Below, piece by piece: positions 50,830 to 62,244 of a stretch of 64,000 nt of DNA. Each line of letters begins with the position of its first letter. Positions within the stretch are counted from its first letter, which is position 1. The translations under genes were made by a program, and so were the position numbers. The stretch covers positions 10,529,714 through 10,593,713 of the forward strand of contig NC_135777.1 of assembly GCF_028453695.1 (NCBI RefSeq), written 5' to 3'. The DNA is from Augochlora pura. Lineage: Eukaryota > Arthropoda > Insecta > Hymenoptera > Halictidae. The notes under the pieces were generated by a model, which saw only the letters and a list, made by a program, of their open reading frames with translations, was not told the origin of the DNA and did no database searches.

Positions 50830-53800
50830 TCATTTCCGTTTTCGTGATTTAGCAGGCGTCACGTCACTTCTCTGCCCTCCTGTAGTGGAGCCCATCCTTG
50901 GAAACGGACTTCCAGTGAATGCGAGGTGGCAACAGCAACTCGATGGGAACTTGAACGTGTCTGGGACCACCGTGCCATCCGACAACACCGCCGCAAGTTG
51001 TCTATAAACGTACTTTTGTTTGCAGGTTGCTTTGTAGCCTAGTCCAGGTCCATCGGTGGCGATCACGTTGCAATTAGTGTTCTCTTTGCTGCAAATAATG
51101 TAAGATTTGTAAAAAAAAAAATAACGCACGGTAGATAGTCAGGTGCAAAGATGCTATCTATACTTATAGAATACCCACCTACACTTTTCAATTCGTACAC
51201 CCTGCTTAAAATTATCCTGATTTGCAATGTATTTCCATTGGTTATCCTTGTTCTCGGCTGTTTGAGGATATATTACTTGCTCCTGAAAGTATTTAAGTAT
51301 TTATTAAATCAATAATCTGTTCAAGAACAAGTTTGTCAGTTTTACAGGATAATATTCCACGAATCTACATACCGTTGTTACACAGAGTGGCACATCGTCG
51401 TTTTCGTTGAATCTCTGTTCTATGGCGGGCATCTAATAGTATCCAGATAAAGTTAGAGACCAGTATTCAATAAAATATGCATACATGTATACATATATTT
51501 TTTAATAATTTGCCTACGAACCTCGTCAACAGATGCCAGATATCTGAGACTTCCGTTTCGTTGAATTGCCTCGGTTACTATGTGTTCGGGATAATTGTTT
51601 ACCTTTTCGCAATACGTGGCACCCTTGCAAACAGGAACATGTGAAATCATATCAGGAAATACGATCTTACCGTCCGACTGCATTTCATCATAATCTGCAA
51701 GAACACGTGTTTACGATTATCAAGTAACCAAGATATCCCAGGCTCTCCTCCTTAGGAATGAAAAGAACATTCGACAATTTCAATTGAATAAATCGAGTGG
51801 TCTAAGTGAATCATCAGTGTATTAAAATGTCCCACCCACATTCTAATTTTCTACAAATTCATCTTCATGTATAGATTCATTAAAACAGCAACCAGTAGGT
51901 ATGAGTTAGAGAAAATTTAGGCACAATTGATGTGTATTATCTTTTGTTTATTACTTGTGTAACGTCTGATCGATTGTTTGGTGGATGCACGTCTGCGGTC
52001 TCTTCGTTGCGTTTGGTCATTGTTATCGGACCAGCCCTCGGTATCGCTCGAGCCTAATTTTGACGAAGTTTCCGGTACCGATCGTCCGACACTCACAGTC
52101 ATCCATGGTTCCTCGATAGTGTCAAGAAATTGATCATTATCCTCAATCCCATCTACATGGTACGGTAACGCGTCTGCGTTCCGTGTGATCTGCAAAAATA
52201 CATCCGATGTTAGTCTAGATACATAGCTTTGAAGAAGTGTGCGTTTGTGCGTACGTATTAATTCAATGTACCGTTTAAGTGGTCATCGCACAAACCCGAG
52301 CAAGTACATCGTAGTGTTAATATCCCTTCAGAAAAACTGGAAATACCGTTATGTGTAGATATCCTCTCACGGATCAACGAATACCGATTATCCTTTCTCT
52401 ATTCAATGATTTATATGAGTATTAATAATTCTGCACAGCATGCTTGGAACCTGTACTAGCAATTTTAAACCTCTCAGGAATGATCATAATGGCCAATCAC
52501 TGGATCAGTTATGACCAATGCTAGATAATGTATTCGTGTTTCTTATTGCTCTCGAAGAACTTACATGTGTAACGTTGCTGGATATATACTTATATTTTGC
52601 GGAATGAATTTTACGCAACAGTGTACGAACGGCTAACTATGTTTACTTATCTTTCATAATCAATCCTTTCAAATTATGAAACATTATACCAAATAACTAC
52701 AATACACACGAGTTACTTTTAGTTCCAACAACAAAGATCTATCAACATACTAGTCGCATTTCATTTTTGTTCTACCGTTTCCTGGGAAGTTTTTACAACA
52801 GAACTCCACATATTGTTTCTAATCAATGGAAAATTAGAAAATCAAGAGAGATCTTTTTTGTTTTTATTATCCTATCTTTCGAGTTGAATACATCATTCGA
52901 GCTGCTTGATCAAGATAAACATCTTTACCATCTCTCCACTATCCGAAGAATAATTAATCTTAACTCGTTTATTCCGTCCTTTGGTACAGGGGTTCTCAAT
53001 TGTAATTCTAAAATTTCTCAATTTTTTCGTGTTTTCGACATCGAAGTTTTGAAATCATTGAGAGCTGCTGCGATAAAATATGCAACGATGCACTGAAGTA
53101 AGCTCATAAGTAATCGGCAGATGCGTTGTAAATTCTTGCCAGCAAAATCACGTGCCAGAAAAAAAACACGATGAACTTGAAGATATCTACTTAGTTGGCT
53201 TAAGAAAGTAAGGGTATTTCGAAAGTAAGACAATTCGTCTTTTATTGGCTTCTTCATAGAATGATAGGTTTCTGTGAAAGATATTGCCACGAACCTTCTA
53301 AAATCTAATATGTATTTCCAAGACTGGTACTTGTTAATATTAACCGAGACGGTCACTTCCCGTACAGAATTAATCGGATAACGCTTTGTTTCGCCTTGAC
53401 TTCATCGTCTTCTAATATAATTTCATGTAAACATCACTGGTACTTCAACTTCATTTTACTAATCATTTACTATTTCACAAGTTCACCCTAGCCCGTGAAA
53501 TACAGTTACGCGACGATAACAGATCTCGGATTACGTAAATATGACCGGCCGGCTGCTAATCACAGACTGTGCAGCATTAACTACATATGAAATATTATAG
53601 CGTATTACGATTCAGTTTGTGCATTGTGGACGTGTTTCGAATCATTGGATTACTCGTTCAATAACTGAACGTTATTCGGCTGCGTGTAACACACTTATTT
53701 CTGATAGCTTCGGACTGTTTAAATTCAAAATGCAACTATAGTGCCGCGGATTCAACTGTTTACAGATCTAATACGAAGTAGGTGAATACAGGGGACAAGG

Positions 53801-53993
53801 TATACGGGCCTAGCGAAGATATCATACAAATATTTTGATCGAACACTGTACAGTATATTTTTCGGTATGAGGTTTTCAGCAGTGATTATAAGTTTAACAA
53901 CGGAGTTTTAATTAAAGCATGTTAACTCACCAATATAATTAAAAAACAGAGTACGACGAATGTCAAGATCGGGCTGCGGTATTCCTGTCCCAT
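50830..53993 (-). CDS. spz: Spatzle, Toll-receptor ligand precursor
   Basis: Six coding exons in transcript order: 53993-53931, 52189-51955, 51694-51522, 51432-51373, 51283-51179 and 51088-50830. They encode about 297 residues. Exon 1 is a signal peptide with core ILTFVVLCFLII. Exons 2-3 are a variable acidic/basic pro-region, then PVCKGATYCEKV, a Spatzle-family block. Exons 4-6 form the cystine-knot domain: VPLC, GVRIEKC, NTNC, GYKATCKQKYVYR and FPSSCCC. Drosophila Spz is cut ten residues before the first knot Cys; here Arg164 (EQR|FNEND) sits at exactly that distance from Cys174. ATG 53993 follows an in-frame TAG. In exon 5 the frame breaks: the conserved reading runs YPQTAENKDN and then continues one base later from WKYIANQDN (near 51235-51243, at a GGG run). 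Flanking exons are intact, so a one-base consensus error is likelier than a dead gene. The donor after exon 3 (GTTCGT) is weak. Confidence 0.9.
52190..53930 (-). other. Intron 1 of spatzle
   Basis: An intron of about 1.74 kb separates the signal-peptide exon from the pro-region exon, with donor GTGAGT and acceptor TTTTTGCAG. It is AT-rich. Short frames inside it (for example around 52767-53356 on both strands) have no recognisable domain. Confidence 0.75.
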
Positions 53994-56801
53994 TTTCTAT
54001 AAATACATCAATGTTGTCCAGATATCACAATCGGGCTGCTCAATTCTCAGTGACACGTGAAACCACGGCACAAGCACATGCACCGTTTTTCAGGAGGAAG
54101 TGATATTCTTCAGCTCTGTTTACAGTACGTCGTCGACGCGTCGTCTAATACTATGCCTCTCGACGATTTTCTATGGATGGCACAGTCGCGCGCGAATGAA
54201 TTCGCGTATTTTTTGAGATACAAAACGCACTTACACAGGATTGTCACAATCGACGTAAAAAAGGAACGGTCGAACTTGAACTCGGTTGTCGATGAATCGC
54301 TCGGCGATCCTTCACGTTCGAACGATGGAACACGATTGACGATTGACCTGTGGTGTGGTGCTTGTGTCGCCGTCGCTTGTTGCTTACCACGCGCGTCAGC
54401 TATCTTCCTCGACGTGTTAGCCGTTCGCGGCCCAGGCTTAGGACCTTAGGGGGTAAATTCACCGGTCTGATAATTGCAAGTATGTATATCCCTCTCCAGG
54501 GTCAGGGGTGCCGGGCACAGGATACGGAACAGGTCAGATCCACGGCTTCATGCGATTAAAGGATTAACTTGCCGGAAACCTGATACTTTGGTAAAGAAGA
54601 ACCAAACTTTAGATGCTTCTTTTAACTAATTATGCTAAGTAAACTTATTGATAGATTTGGAATCTTTAGAAGTGTATTAGGTTACGGTTACATTACTCGA
54701 ATTGTTAACTTTATCGAAGAATTATAATTTCTTCTATTTCGAATTCCTTTCTATTGCACAAGTAAACATAAATATCTGATTTATAATACAGTAGAACTCC
54801 ATTTATATAAACTCGTCGGGAGAAAATCAGATCATGGCACTGTAGGTCCGCTGATTATCCTCACTATTTCTATACATAGTGTATATTTTAAACATTGCTA
54901 ACTGTTGTATTCTTGTTTCAAAATGTAGTCCATCTCGCTGTCATTCTAATCGAAAGCCTATAGCGCGAGGTAAAAAGAAAGCATACTTTGAAATTAATAT
55001 AACTTTTATTTAACGTTACAACCAACGTTTTATTTCTATATTAACTTGCAAAATACCACAGCAACATACACAAATGAAATAGAATTAGAAGTCCGTTAGT
55101 CAATATTATTTGAAGAAAAAGAATTTTTGTGGAAATATAGTGCGACAAAATAATAGCACATTTGACTAAAAATTATTTATAGTAATTCTCTTTAGCAAAG
55201 ATTTATAGAATTTTTAAATAGTTGTTTACACTAATTGGTCTCACTAAACTTGAACATATTTTTTCCATTCGCGAACAATTTTATATGGTATTAACTTTCG
55301 CATTTCGGTAAAGAGGTGTCTAGAGACCTTCCCATCTTATTTAGAGTGATGAACCTGTGTACGTTAGTAGTAGAATAGGGGTAGGGGTCTCAAATCCAAA
55401 CGACCGCGAGTACGTATTGGTAAAATATCGATGTGGGTCGCGAAAGATCCTGTTCCCATTCAGCAAGTATTCATACTCCGAGGGTTAAGGTTGAATGACC
55501 TTGCTGATCAATCCAAAAACCAATTTTGTAACCAGGAAAGTATACTGCGGCATTATCCTAATGAATAATACAGGATGTCCCTGAATGTACGTACAAGCAG
55601 GTACCATGTGATTCTTCATAAAGAATCTTTATTATTCGAGCTGGAGTTTTTACTAAGCTCCTGCTCGTCGAATGACGTATATCGCTTATAACCGCAAGTG
55701 CGTATGTAAGAACAAACTTTCAAATTAGATTTTCTCAAAAACTAGTTCCAAAATAAAAAAAAATATTTTATATTTTTTTCATGTTTTTTTATATTCGCTT
55801 AGTGATCACTTGTACATACTTTTAAGGAAAACTTGCATTTTTCAGCAGAAGAACAATAATTCAATAGAATGTGATAAATAAATTATATTTAAAAGTGTAA
55901 AGAGAACTGCATATAATTTGTATTGTTGTAAATACTAATATTAATATGTAAACACATAATGTATGTTTTATGTACTGTTAAATGTCATATTCTTATTACA
56001 AAATGTAGACTGTATCGTTGTTGTTCTAATCGATAATTTACTACGTACTCCAGGTATGAACAATAAATACGTTTCATTGTATTCTAAAACGGTTTGTTAA
56101 ACCTCACGGAACTGGTTGACTGGTATTTACGCACCTAGCAGATTTCCAAACACAAAGGAAATCCGAGGCCGGTGGCCAGTTAGGGTGGATGATCAACCCA
56201 GTTACCTGTCGATTTCTTCGTTCAACCGTACCGACCGTAATAAAAAGGTCATAACGTAGTTGGCGTTTGTAGGTATTGTGAGTCACGCATGTGCTCCAAA
56301 TAATTGCAAAGTGATCTGTTATCGTTTCTTTTAACCTGCGTCTGCATTGTCTACATTTACTTGATTTGTGTCTCGAATGAAATTCGATTGAGTACTATTA
56401 TAAGTGGGCAGCGGATTTTTATACGTTTGCGGGATATATAGATTTATGAAGTGCATAAAAACGTATAAGTTAACAACGTCTGACAGCATTTTAATATTCT
56501 TCCTACAGTAAGTGATCCTTTAGTTGATAGAAGAAACTTTTCGCTAATTGTAACTTTTGTAAAACGACATATGAAAATAAAATTTTGCATAAATATCCAC
56601 AGTCTAGTTTTACAGCTTAGATACTTACAACGATAACAAAATGGTGAAACTGAAATAAAATATTTTATAATTTACAAATGAAAAAATCATTCTTCACTGT
56701 TTATTTCTATTTGCTCAGACACTATGTGAAAAAACGCGCGAAACTGATTGTGATGTTTGAAATTCGAGTGCCTGCAACGTTACTTCGATTTATATGGCAT
56801 A
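53994..56801. other. Intergenic region between spatzle and the TEDC1-like gene
   Basis: A moderately GC-rich block at about 54050-54480, just upstream of the spatzle ATG on its strand, is the likely promoter and 5' UTR. Beyond it lies a pogo-like repeat end (54787-54880). A local repeat follows at 54895-54960 and again at 55972-56038 (sharing CAAAATGTAG and TTCTAATCGA). CAGGATGTCCC near 55571 resembles a terminal motif of insect transposons. No gene is recognised. Confidence 0.5.
54787..54880. repeat. Dispersed repeat with pogo/Tigger-like end, copy 2
   Basis: It begins CAGTAGAACTCCATTTATAT and shares its block order with 10446-10560. The first bases resemble pogo/Tigger terminal repeats. 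No right-hand partner or transposase was found. Confidence 0.4.
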
Positions 56802-58242
56802 ATGTCCGATATAAAAAGTGTTTTATCTTTGTTGTGTCAGCATTTGAAACTATCGGTCAATGTTTTTATAAAACCTGAATATTTTAGACTAGCAAAATTT
56901 AATGACAACGCAGAAAATGTAGTAAGCATTTGACAGAGTTTTTACATAACCTCTATATGCGAAACTATGTAAACAGTGGGTAAAATATTAGACGATGATT
57001 TATTTTCTGTAATAGGTTAAGGCATTCTGGGAAGCATTGAACATCTTGAGTTATCACGTTGTACAAGAAAAGCATATCGAAATTGACTTTCAACATTATG
57101 GTAAATTTCTTTGGTTAAGTGTATTGCAGTGTATATAATTTATTTGTTGATGTTTATTACGTTTTTAATATCAGTCACTACCATGTACTAAAACCGAATA
57201 TATTTTCAGATACAGTATGGGCCACGAAATTGTATTTTGCATATCTACAGTATCCTTCCATCGAATTTTATGCCTCTAATAGACATGATAAAAACAGCAG
57301 ATATTTATTATTAGCATTTGCTTGGCTTCTTGGAACTCAAGATACTCTAGATAGTTTAATTAGGAAGACTCTTTCGAACAGTGTTCTTGGAAGGGAATGT
57401 TCAAAGCCAAACAATTTAGAAGTGGTTTAAAATTTACTCATAATTTAAATGTATTTAAAAATTAGACATTTGCAAAGAACTATTTGTTTTTTAGAAAAGG
57501 AAAGTATTGCACAAGATGCCAGAAACCTTGGTTGGCCAGCTGAACAGTATTATACATTTAAATGGTAAAGTGAATTACAATATCAGAGAGATATATAATC
57601 TTGTTTATAAGAGAGCTAATTTAGTAAGCAAAGTTCATGCTGCAACCATCAATGTCAGTGGTCTCCCTCACTTGAGCGTATCAGAACTGGCTTTAATAAA
57701 ACGTATTGCGACTTCTGATCAAAATAAGCTTTGTCAGGAGGATGAGAGATACCTGCAAGAATTACACACTGCTGGAAATTTACTGGATGCACATTTTAAA
57801 TGGCAGAGAAAAGAGCACATATTCTTCGAATGGATGGTATATAATATCCTCATAAAATATATGTTTCACCTAAAGGATCATATTGTAATAGTAAAAATCC
57901 AATTTTCAGGTAACTGTAGTACAAGAACACAAAAAGCATTCAAGTTCACCTGAGATCGACTGGAATGAAATTTTTAAATTTATAACTGTATTATATAGTA
58001 TTATACAAGGAAAGTTTGAAGCTTTATCGTCCCAACATAACCATAATTGTCAAGTCCAAGAAAGCACAGCTGTGTCGCGATTAATGAGAGTGCCAAAGGA
58101 TCTGAATACAATGGAGGATCAGTTGACAGAGATGTCAGCAGAATTGGAGAGAGAAACGAAACATCTGTCAGAATATAAAGAAAAGTTATCCAAGGAATTG
58201 AAAAAACTTTTACATTTAATACCTTCCTGTATACAACTTTGA
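56802..58242 (+). CDS. TEDC1: Tubulin epsilon and delta complex protein 1 (TEDC1)-like
   Basis: Five coding exons: 56802-56918, 57016-57100, 57210-57424, 57495-57836 and 57910-58242. They encode about 363 residues, and all junctions agree in phase. The N-terminus resembles TEDC1 (YFRLAKFND, then KAFWEALNIL). It is followed by SRYLLLAFAWLLG, similar to the family's conserved RELLLA-x-SWLLA block, then FKWQRKEHIFFEWM and a C-terminal coiled coil (MEDQLTEMSAELERE). In vertebrates TEDC1 works with TEDC2 and delta/epsilon tubulin to stabilise centriolar triplet microtubules. ATG 56802 is the first ATG after an in-frame stop. The end of exon 3 is ambiguous between 57421 and 57424, a difference of one Val. 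The assignment rests on motif order and recalled family patterns. Confidence 0.78.
58215..58220 (-). terminator. Candidate poly(A) signal, ninjurin
   Basis: ATTAAA on the - strand, 109 bases after the ninjurin stop. It lies within the last codons of the TEDC1-like gene, so the two mature transcripts would overlap tail to tail. Confidence 0.35.
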
Positions 58243-58255
58243 TGGTTTATAACAA

Positions 58256-58261
58256 AATAAA
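58256..58261 (+). terminator. Candidate poly(A) signal, TEDC1-like gene
   Basis: AATAAA lies 14 bases after the TGA stop. It would give a very short 3' UTR, ending before or near the ninjurin stop codon on the other strand. Confidence 0.5.
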
Positions 58262-58328
58262 AAAGGAAAACGCATACACGTTGTCGAATGAAATGATATG
58301 TTATAGTTTTAGAGCATCTGAGTGAGTG

Positions 58329-59021
58329 TCATGTTGCAGGAAGTGCTGTTACCACTCCGTCGACCACCCCAAACGATGATATGAACACATTGAGAATAGT
58401 CACCAGAAATATGCCAATCACTGTCCAGTTGTTCGCACGTTCAGCTTTACACATTTGAGCATTGTCTTTGACATTGTATCTACTGTTCCAAATCAAACCT
58501 ATCCCCACTGCGATCTGAAGAAATAGACTGGCACCTATCATGACCAGCGATGGATAAAAGTACGGATGCCCTCCGTCAGTCTGTAGAACGTAACGTAGCT
58601 GATTGGCATTTGCTGATAACAGAGCTAGGTCCATCATTCCTTGAGCTAAGGTTTTCTTATGCTGATAAATATTAACGTCGGGAGTAGGCTGAAGTGGAGG
58701 TACTATCGGGAAAAACGGAGTTAAGCTGTCTGGAAATTTCGGAAGATCTGATTGTGGCGTTCGGGGATCCTTTGGCAGCAAGCCATCATCTATTCCCCGA
58801 TGATCGAACCCGATCGGCGGTTTTCCTTCCGGTTCGAGGTCATCGATCTCCGGTCCAGAGGTAGGCCGAGGGTTGTTCGTATTATCTGTTTCTAACAGAG
58901 AACCAAATCGAGGTCCAATGGAAACAGCTTCGAATTCCTTGGACGTTAGTGGTTGAGCTACCTCGTCCGTGATGTCGTCCATGTAGAGAATTTCATCCCC
59001 ATTATGTTTCAATAGATCCAT
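58329..59021 (-). CDS. Ninjurin family membrane protein
   Basis: A single-exon reading frame of 230 residues. The C-terminal half is the ninjurin domain. An amphipathic helix lies at about 122-146, with family core TLAQGMMDLALLSANANQL. A membrane helix follows at about 157-178 (SLVMIGASLFLQIAVGIGLI), then a loop, then a second helix at about 198-221. Vertebrate NINJ1 forms filaments that rupture the plasma membrane during lytic death, and Drosophila ninjurins act in adhesion and tissue responses. The N-terminal 120 residues are an acidic, proline-rich tail with no recognised domain. ATG 59021 is the first ATG after an in-frame TGA. Which insect ninjurin paralog this is cannot be told. Further non-coding 5' exons are possible. 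It converges with the TEDC1-like gene 86 bp away. Confidence 0.93.
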   Translation of the reverse strand: MDLLKHNGDEILYMDDITDEVAQPLTSKEFEAVSIGPRFGSLLETDNTNNPRPTSGPEIDDLEPEGKPPIGFDHRGIDDGLLPKDPRTPQSDLPKFPDSLTPFFPIVPPLQPTPDVNIYQHKKTLAQGMMDLALLSANANQLRYVLQTDGGHPYFYPSLVMIGASLFLQIAVGIGLIWNSRYNVKDNAQMCKAERANNWTVIGIFLVTILNVFISSFGVVDGVVTALPAT

Positions 59022-60984
59022 GTTTCTGCTCGGACCGTTTGTCAATCTTAATGTTCGGTTTCAGACGAGACGAAACAGTATTTGATACGCACCCTTATCA
59101 GTGTACAGGAAATGCACGGCTCTGAAGGTCCAACATTAGGGCAAGCAGCTATCAGGGTCACTGATTACTTATCTCTGTAACAATGGGACCGGATCACAGT
59201 TACAAGAATGGAAGTTGTCGGTTTGCGATTTACAGTCTATATCGTCTTCAACTAATTGTGCGACGCGTGCAACAATAGCTTATGCCAGCAGCATGCCAGC
59301 AGACCACCACCGCCGTGCTCAGACCAAACAGATCTGCTGGCCACGCGATTATAGGAACGCGAACTTCCTTCTATTCACTCGATCGAAACAGGCTGATTCA
59401 TGATCGGCGTTCGTGATGTCAGCATTAGAACGTCACGATTCCCTTGAACATTGGATTTACCAGTATGTCAGAGCTATCATTTCGTTAACTTAATGCTCCA
59501 CACATTATTATTGTAAAATGTTGCATTTTATCTAGCACGTTTGTTCCAATTCATTAAGCAAGTCATTAAGTGGTGTTTTGGAATTGGTTTCCTCTAAGCC
59601 CTCCGGTGTCTAGGAAACTATTAGGACACTGTTATTAGTTGCATGCTATTGTCACGTGTTTCCTGAGGAAAATGAAAATGACGTTCTCTTCTGTTGGCTC
59701 GAGTCAAGGATTTTATGCGACTGACAGTGAGAAGTAGGGGAATGGCATTACTCCAACGAAACCTTGTAAGATCGTCAGTATACTATAAATAATATGTAAC
59801 AGTGATTCGGGACAAACCACGAATTAACATACTGTTCTGCTCAAAATAACGAAAGTAACAAAAGTTACACACAAAACGTAAATATTCCCATTGCATTGTT
59901 GATAAGTTCGTTTAGGAATCGGCGAGCACACGAACATAAATTTATACTGGAAAATGGTCAAATCGAGGCATACATTTCTAGCCAAATCTTTGTTGCTGGC
60001 AGTGCAAAACGCGCGCTGCCCCTGTGAAAAATCGTAAAGTTTAAAATTCATGATCCGGTAATCAGGATATTCCAAACAAGGTAGCTCTGTACTTTCCCGC
60101 AGTCGTCAATGACTCTGAGCACGTTTTACCGGCATGGTTTGCTGCGACTACCAGCAGCGTACAACGATACGACTGAACACAGACGGCTATTGCGCAACCA
60201 TACTGGGAGCCGCAGACTGTATTCGTCTATTTAGACGTTTCCTGCCTGGGAATCTTTCTTTGGGGAACTACTTATGTCTTTCTATTTTTGTACGAGGAAA
60301 AGTGAATCGGGCGAACTCTATGAATCAGTGGTAGAAGAAACGCGAACCCACGCTCGATCGTTATAATGTTACGCTATCATAGCATGTTGAGAAGCATTAT
60401 TTATTTCTTTATTTATTCATTTATTTACAGCTGAGAAAATTTTTTGAATTGCAATGCAGGAAGATTAGTAGATGTGTAGAATTTTCAGTGAACAGTATGA
60501 AAATAAATGAACAGATGAATAAAGAGAAACAATCCACGAAATCGCAGATATTGCTCGTTGCTAATTAGAATGCGATTAATACAGTTGTCACAGTATATTT
60601 GAGCATGCAATATTGTCATTTAATGTCTTCAGCATTATATTCGGAAATGATTGGAATAATATCGCGTCTCTGCTTCTGTAGCTTGCTAAAACTATGACTA
60701 TAACTATGTATGCAGGATCATGGTATCGAACTAGCGCGTCGTCAAGCAAACAATCGTTCCTGTTAACCGAGATTAGGGAAGCAGACAAGAGGTCGGCATT
60801 CCTACAGTCTTGTTCGGAGCGCGTAGATTGCTCGAAGGAGTTGCGGGCGACAAAGTTCTATCGTCCTTTGGCCTTGTCATCATTGAGCAACCTTTATACG
60901 AGTTTAACTAATCGCTGATTTATACGCCGATCAAAGCGATCTATTCCGAATCTATAGAGAAATTAACTTGAAAAATCGAAAACC
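59022..60984. other. Intergenic region between ninjurin and the next + gene
   Basis: No coding exon is recognised. It holds the 5' UTR and promoter of ninjurin (leftward) and probably the promoter of the rightward gene just before 60985. Short frames at 59824-60075 (-) and 60134-60334 (+) show no domain. The 60410-60550 stretch is AT-rich. Confidence 0.5.
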
Positions 60985-62085
60985 ATGAAAACTCAAAAGT
61001 GTTGCACTCATTGTCCCGGGAAGCTGGTAAGTTCTGCGAAAGCCAACAGGTATCATGAATGCTGCCAACCTAAGTATGTCACCGGGAACCTCAAAATATC
61101 TTCCTTGTCCAACGACGTTTGCGATAGCCCTAAAAAGAGAGAGACCGAGGAAGATTTTGCGGAGATATCGAAGAACATAAAAACCGATGCTCGACCATCT
61201 TGCTACGAGCACTTTGCTTTGGCGAAGAAACTGCACGCGGAGAACTTGGATCATCAGCCACTACCGGACAAGGTCGACGACATTGTGTTCAAGAACACCG
61301 ATCTGGAAAGGTCATGACATCGCTCCTGATATGGGTCCTGACATCAGCATGCGAACGGAAGACACAGTCACGGCGATTGCAAACGCTGCAACCAAGAATC
61401 CGATGATCCGGCAAGCGGGTCGGTCGGAGGGTACGGACCGATCTTAGGTTGCAAGGAGCCGAAAACGAAGATGGATTTGGCCATCTGTTGGGAGACTCCA
61501 ATAGATCCTGTCTACGAACCGCCTAGACCTACTCACATTGATGGCTCGGAGGGTGGTCTTGCACCAGCCATTTTCACATTGGTTCACCGTGCTCCCAGCT
61601 CAACGAGTTCTCTACGCTCCGTCACCGAAAACAACGAACGTTGCACGAAAAGTCGAACAATTTGTTCGGCAAATAAAGAGGGAGCTGACAAAGAAAAAAG
61701 CTGTTGCTGCGACTGTCTCTGCAAGAAACTCGACGGAATCAACATATCGAAGCAAAAAAAAGTAGAAGAACGACCCCGAAGATCTGCTTTCAGAAAGTGC
61801 GTCGCCTGCAACCCGAGAGACTTTACGGACGATCCTAGGCTGATTAAGTCGGCCGTTGGTTTAGCTCTGGGTATTGAGAGAAAAGAAGATCAGAAAAGGA
61901 AGCCTATGGTACAGAGGCCTAGGACTCCGTTTGCCAAGCGGTCTTTCCGCATCGATACCTTGGCTCCGCCCTTCAGCGTTATGAGCGGAAGCAGAGGCGC
62001 AGACTACCCGGAACACTGGAGACTTATGTCGGTTTACCAACAGTCGTACAGAAACCCGCATAGACGAAGAAATTATCGTTGTTAA
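60985..62085 (+). CDS. Uncharacterised cysteine-containing protein, frame broken twice in this sequence
   Basis: I do not recognise the family. One frame runs from ATG 60985 (first ATG after an in-frame TAA) to 61312 and has an N-terminal CCTHC motif. The same frame resumes by about 61432 and runs to TAA 62083. In between it has three TGA codons, while the +1 frame is open and reads HDIAPDMGPDIS, a four-residue repeat. Two single-base homopolymer errors, one near 61308 (AAA) and one near 61428-61431 (GGG), would join everything into about 366 residues. The alternative is a short intron ending at CATCAG 61347. The C-terminal half is conserved-looking: MDLAICWETPIDP, CCCDCLCKK, RKCVACNPRDF, then a basic end with YPEHWRLMSVYQQSYR. 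The aromatic-rich tail recalls short axonemal/microtubule inner proteins, but this is only an impression. Confidence 0.7.
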
Positions 62086-62090
62086 TTATC

Positions 62091-62096
62091 TTTATT
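62091..62096 (-). terminator. Candidate poly(A) signal, HCN-like channel
   Basis: The - strand reads AATAAA 149 bases after the channel's stop codon and only a few bases beyond the stop of the convergent gene at 62085. The channel transcript would therefore reach or overlap the end of that gene. Confidence 0.45.
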
Positions 62097-62244
62097 ATAT
62101 GATGAGTATATGATACTGTCTAGGATAGGATTAATTCTCTGATCGTTAACGCAAATAACGGTAGCATATACATATGTAAACGAATTAGAAGAAATTGTGA
62201 AACAGTGATGCTACTATATGTTCAAGCACCGATTCTAAGTAACG

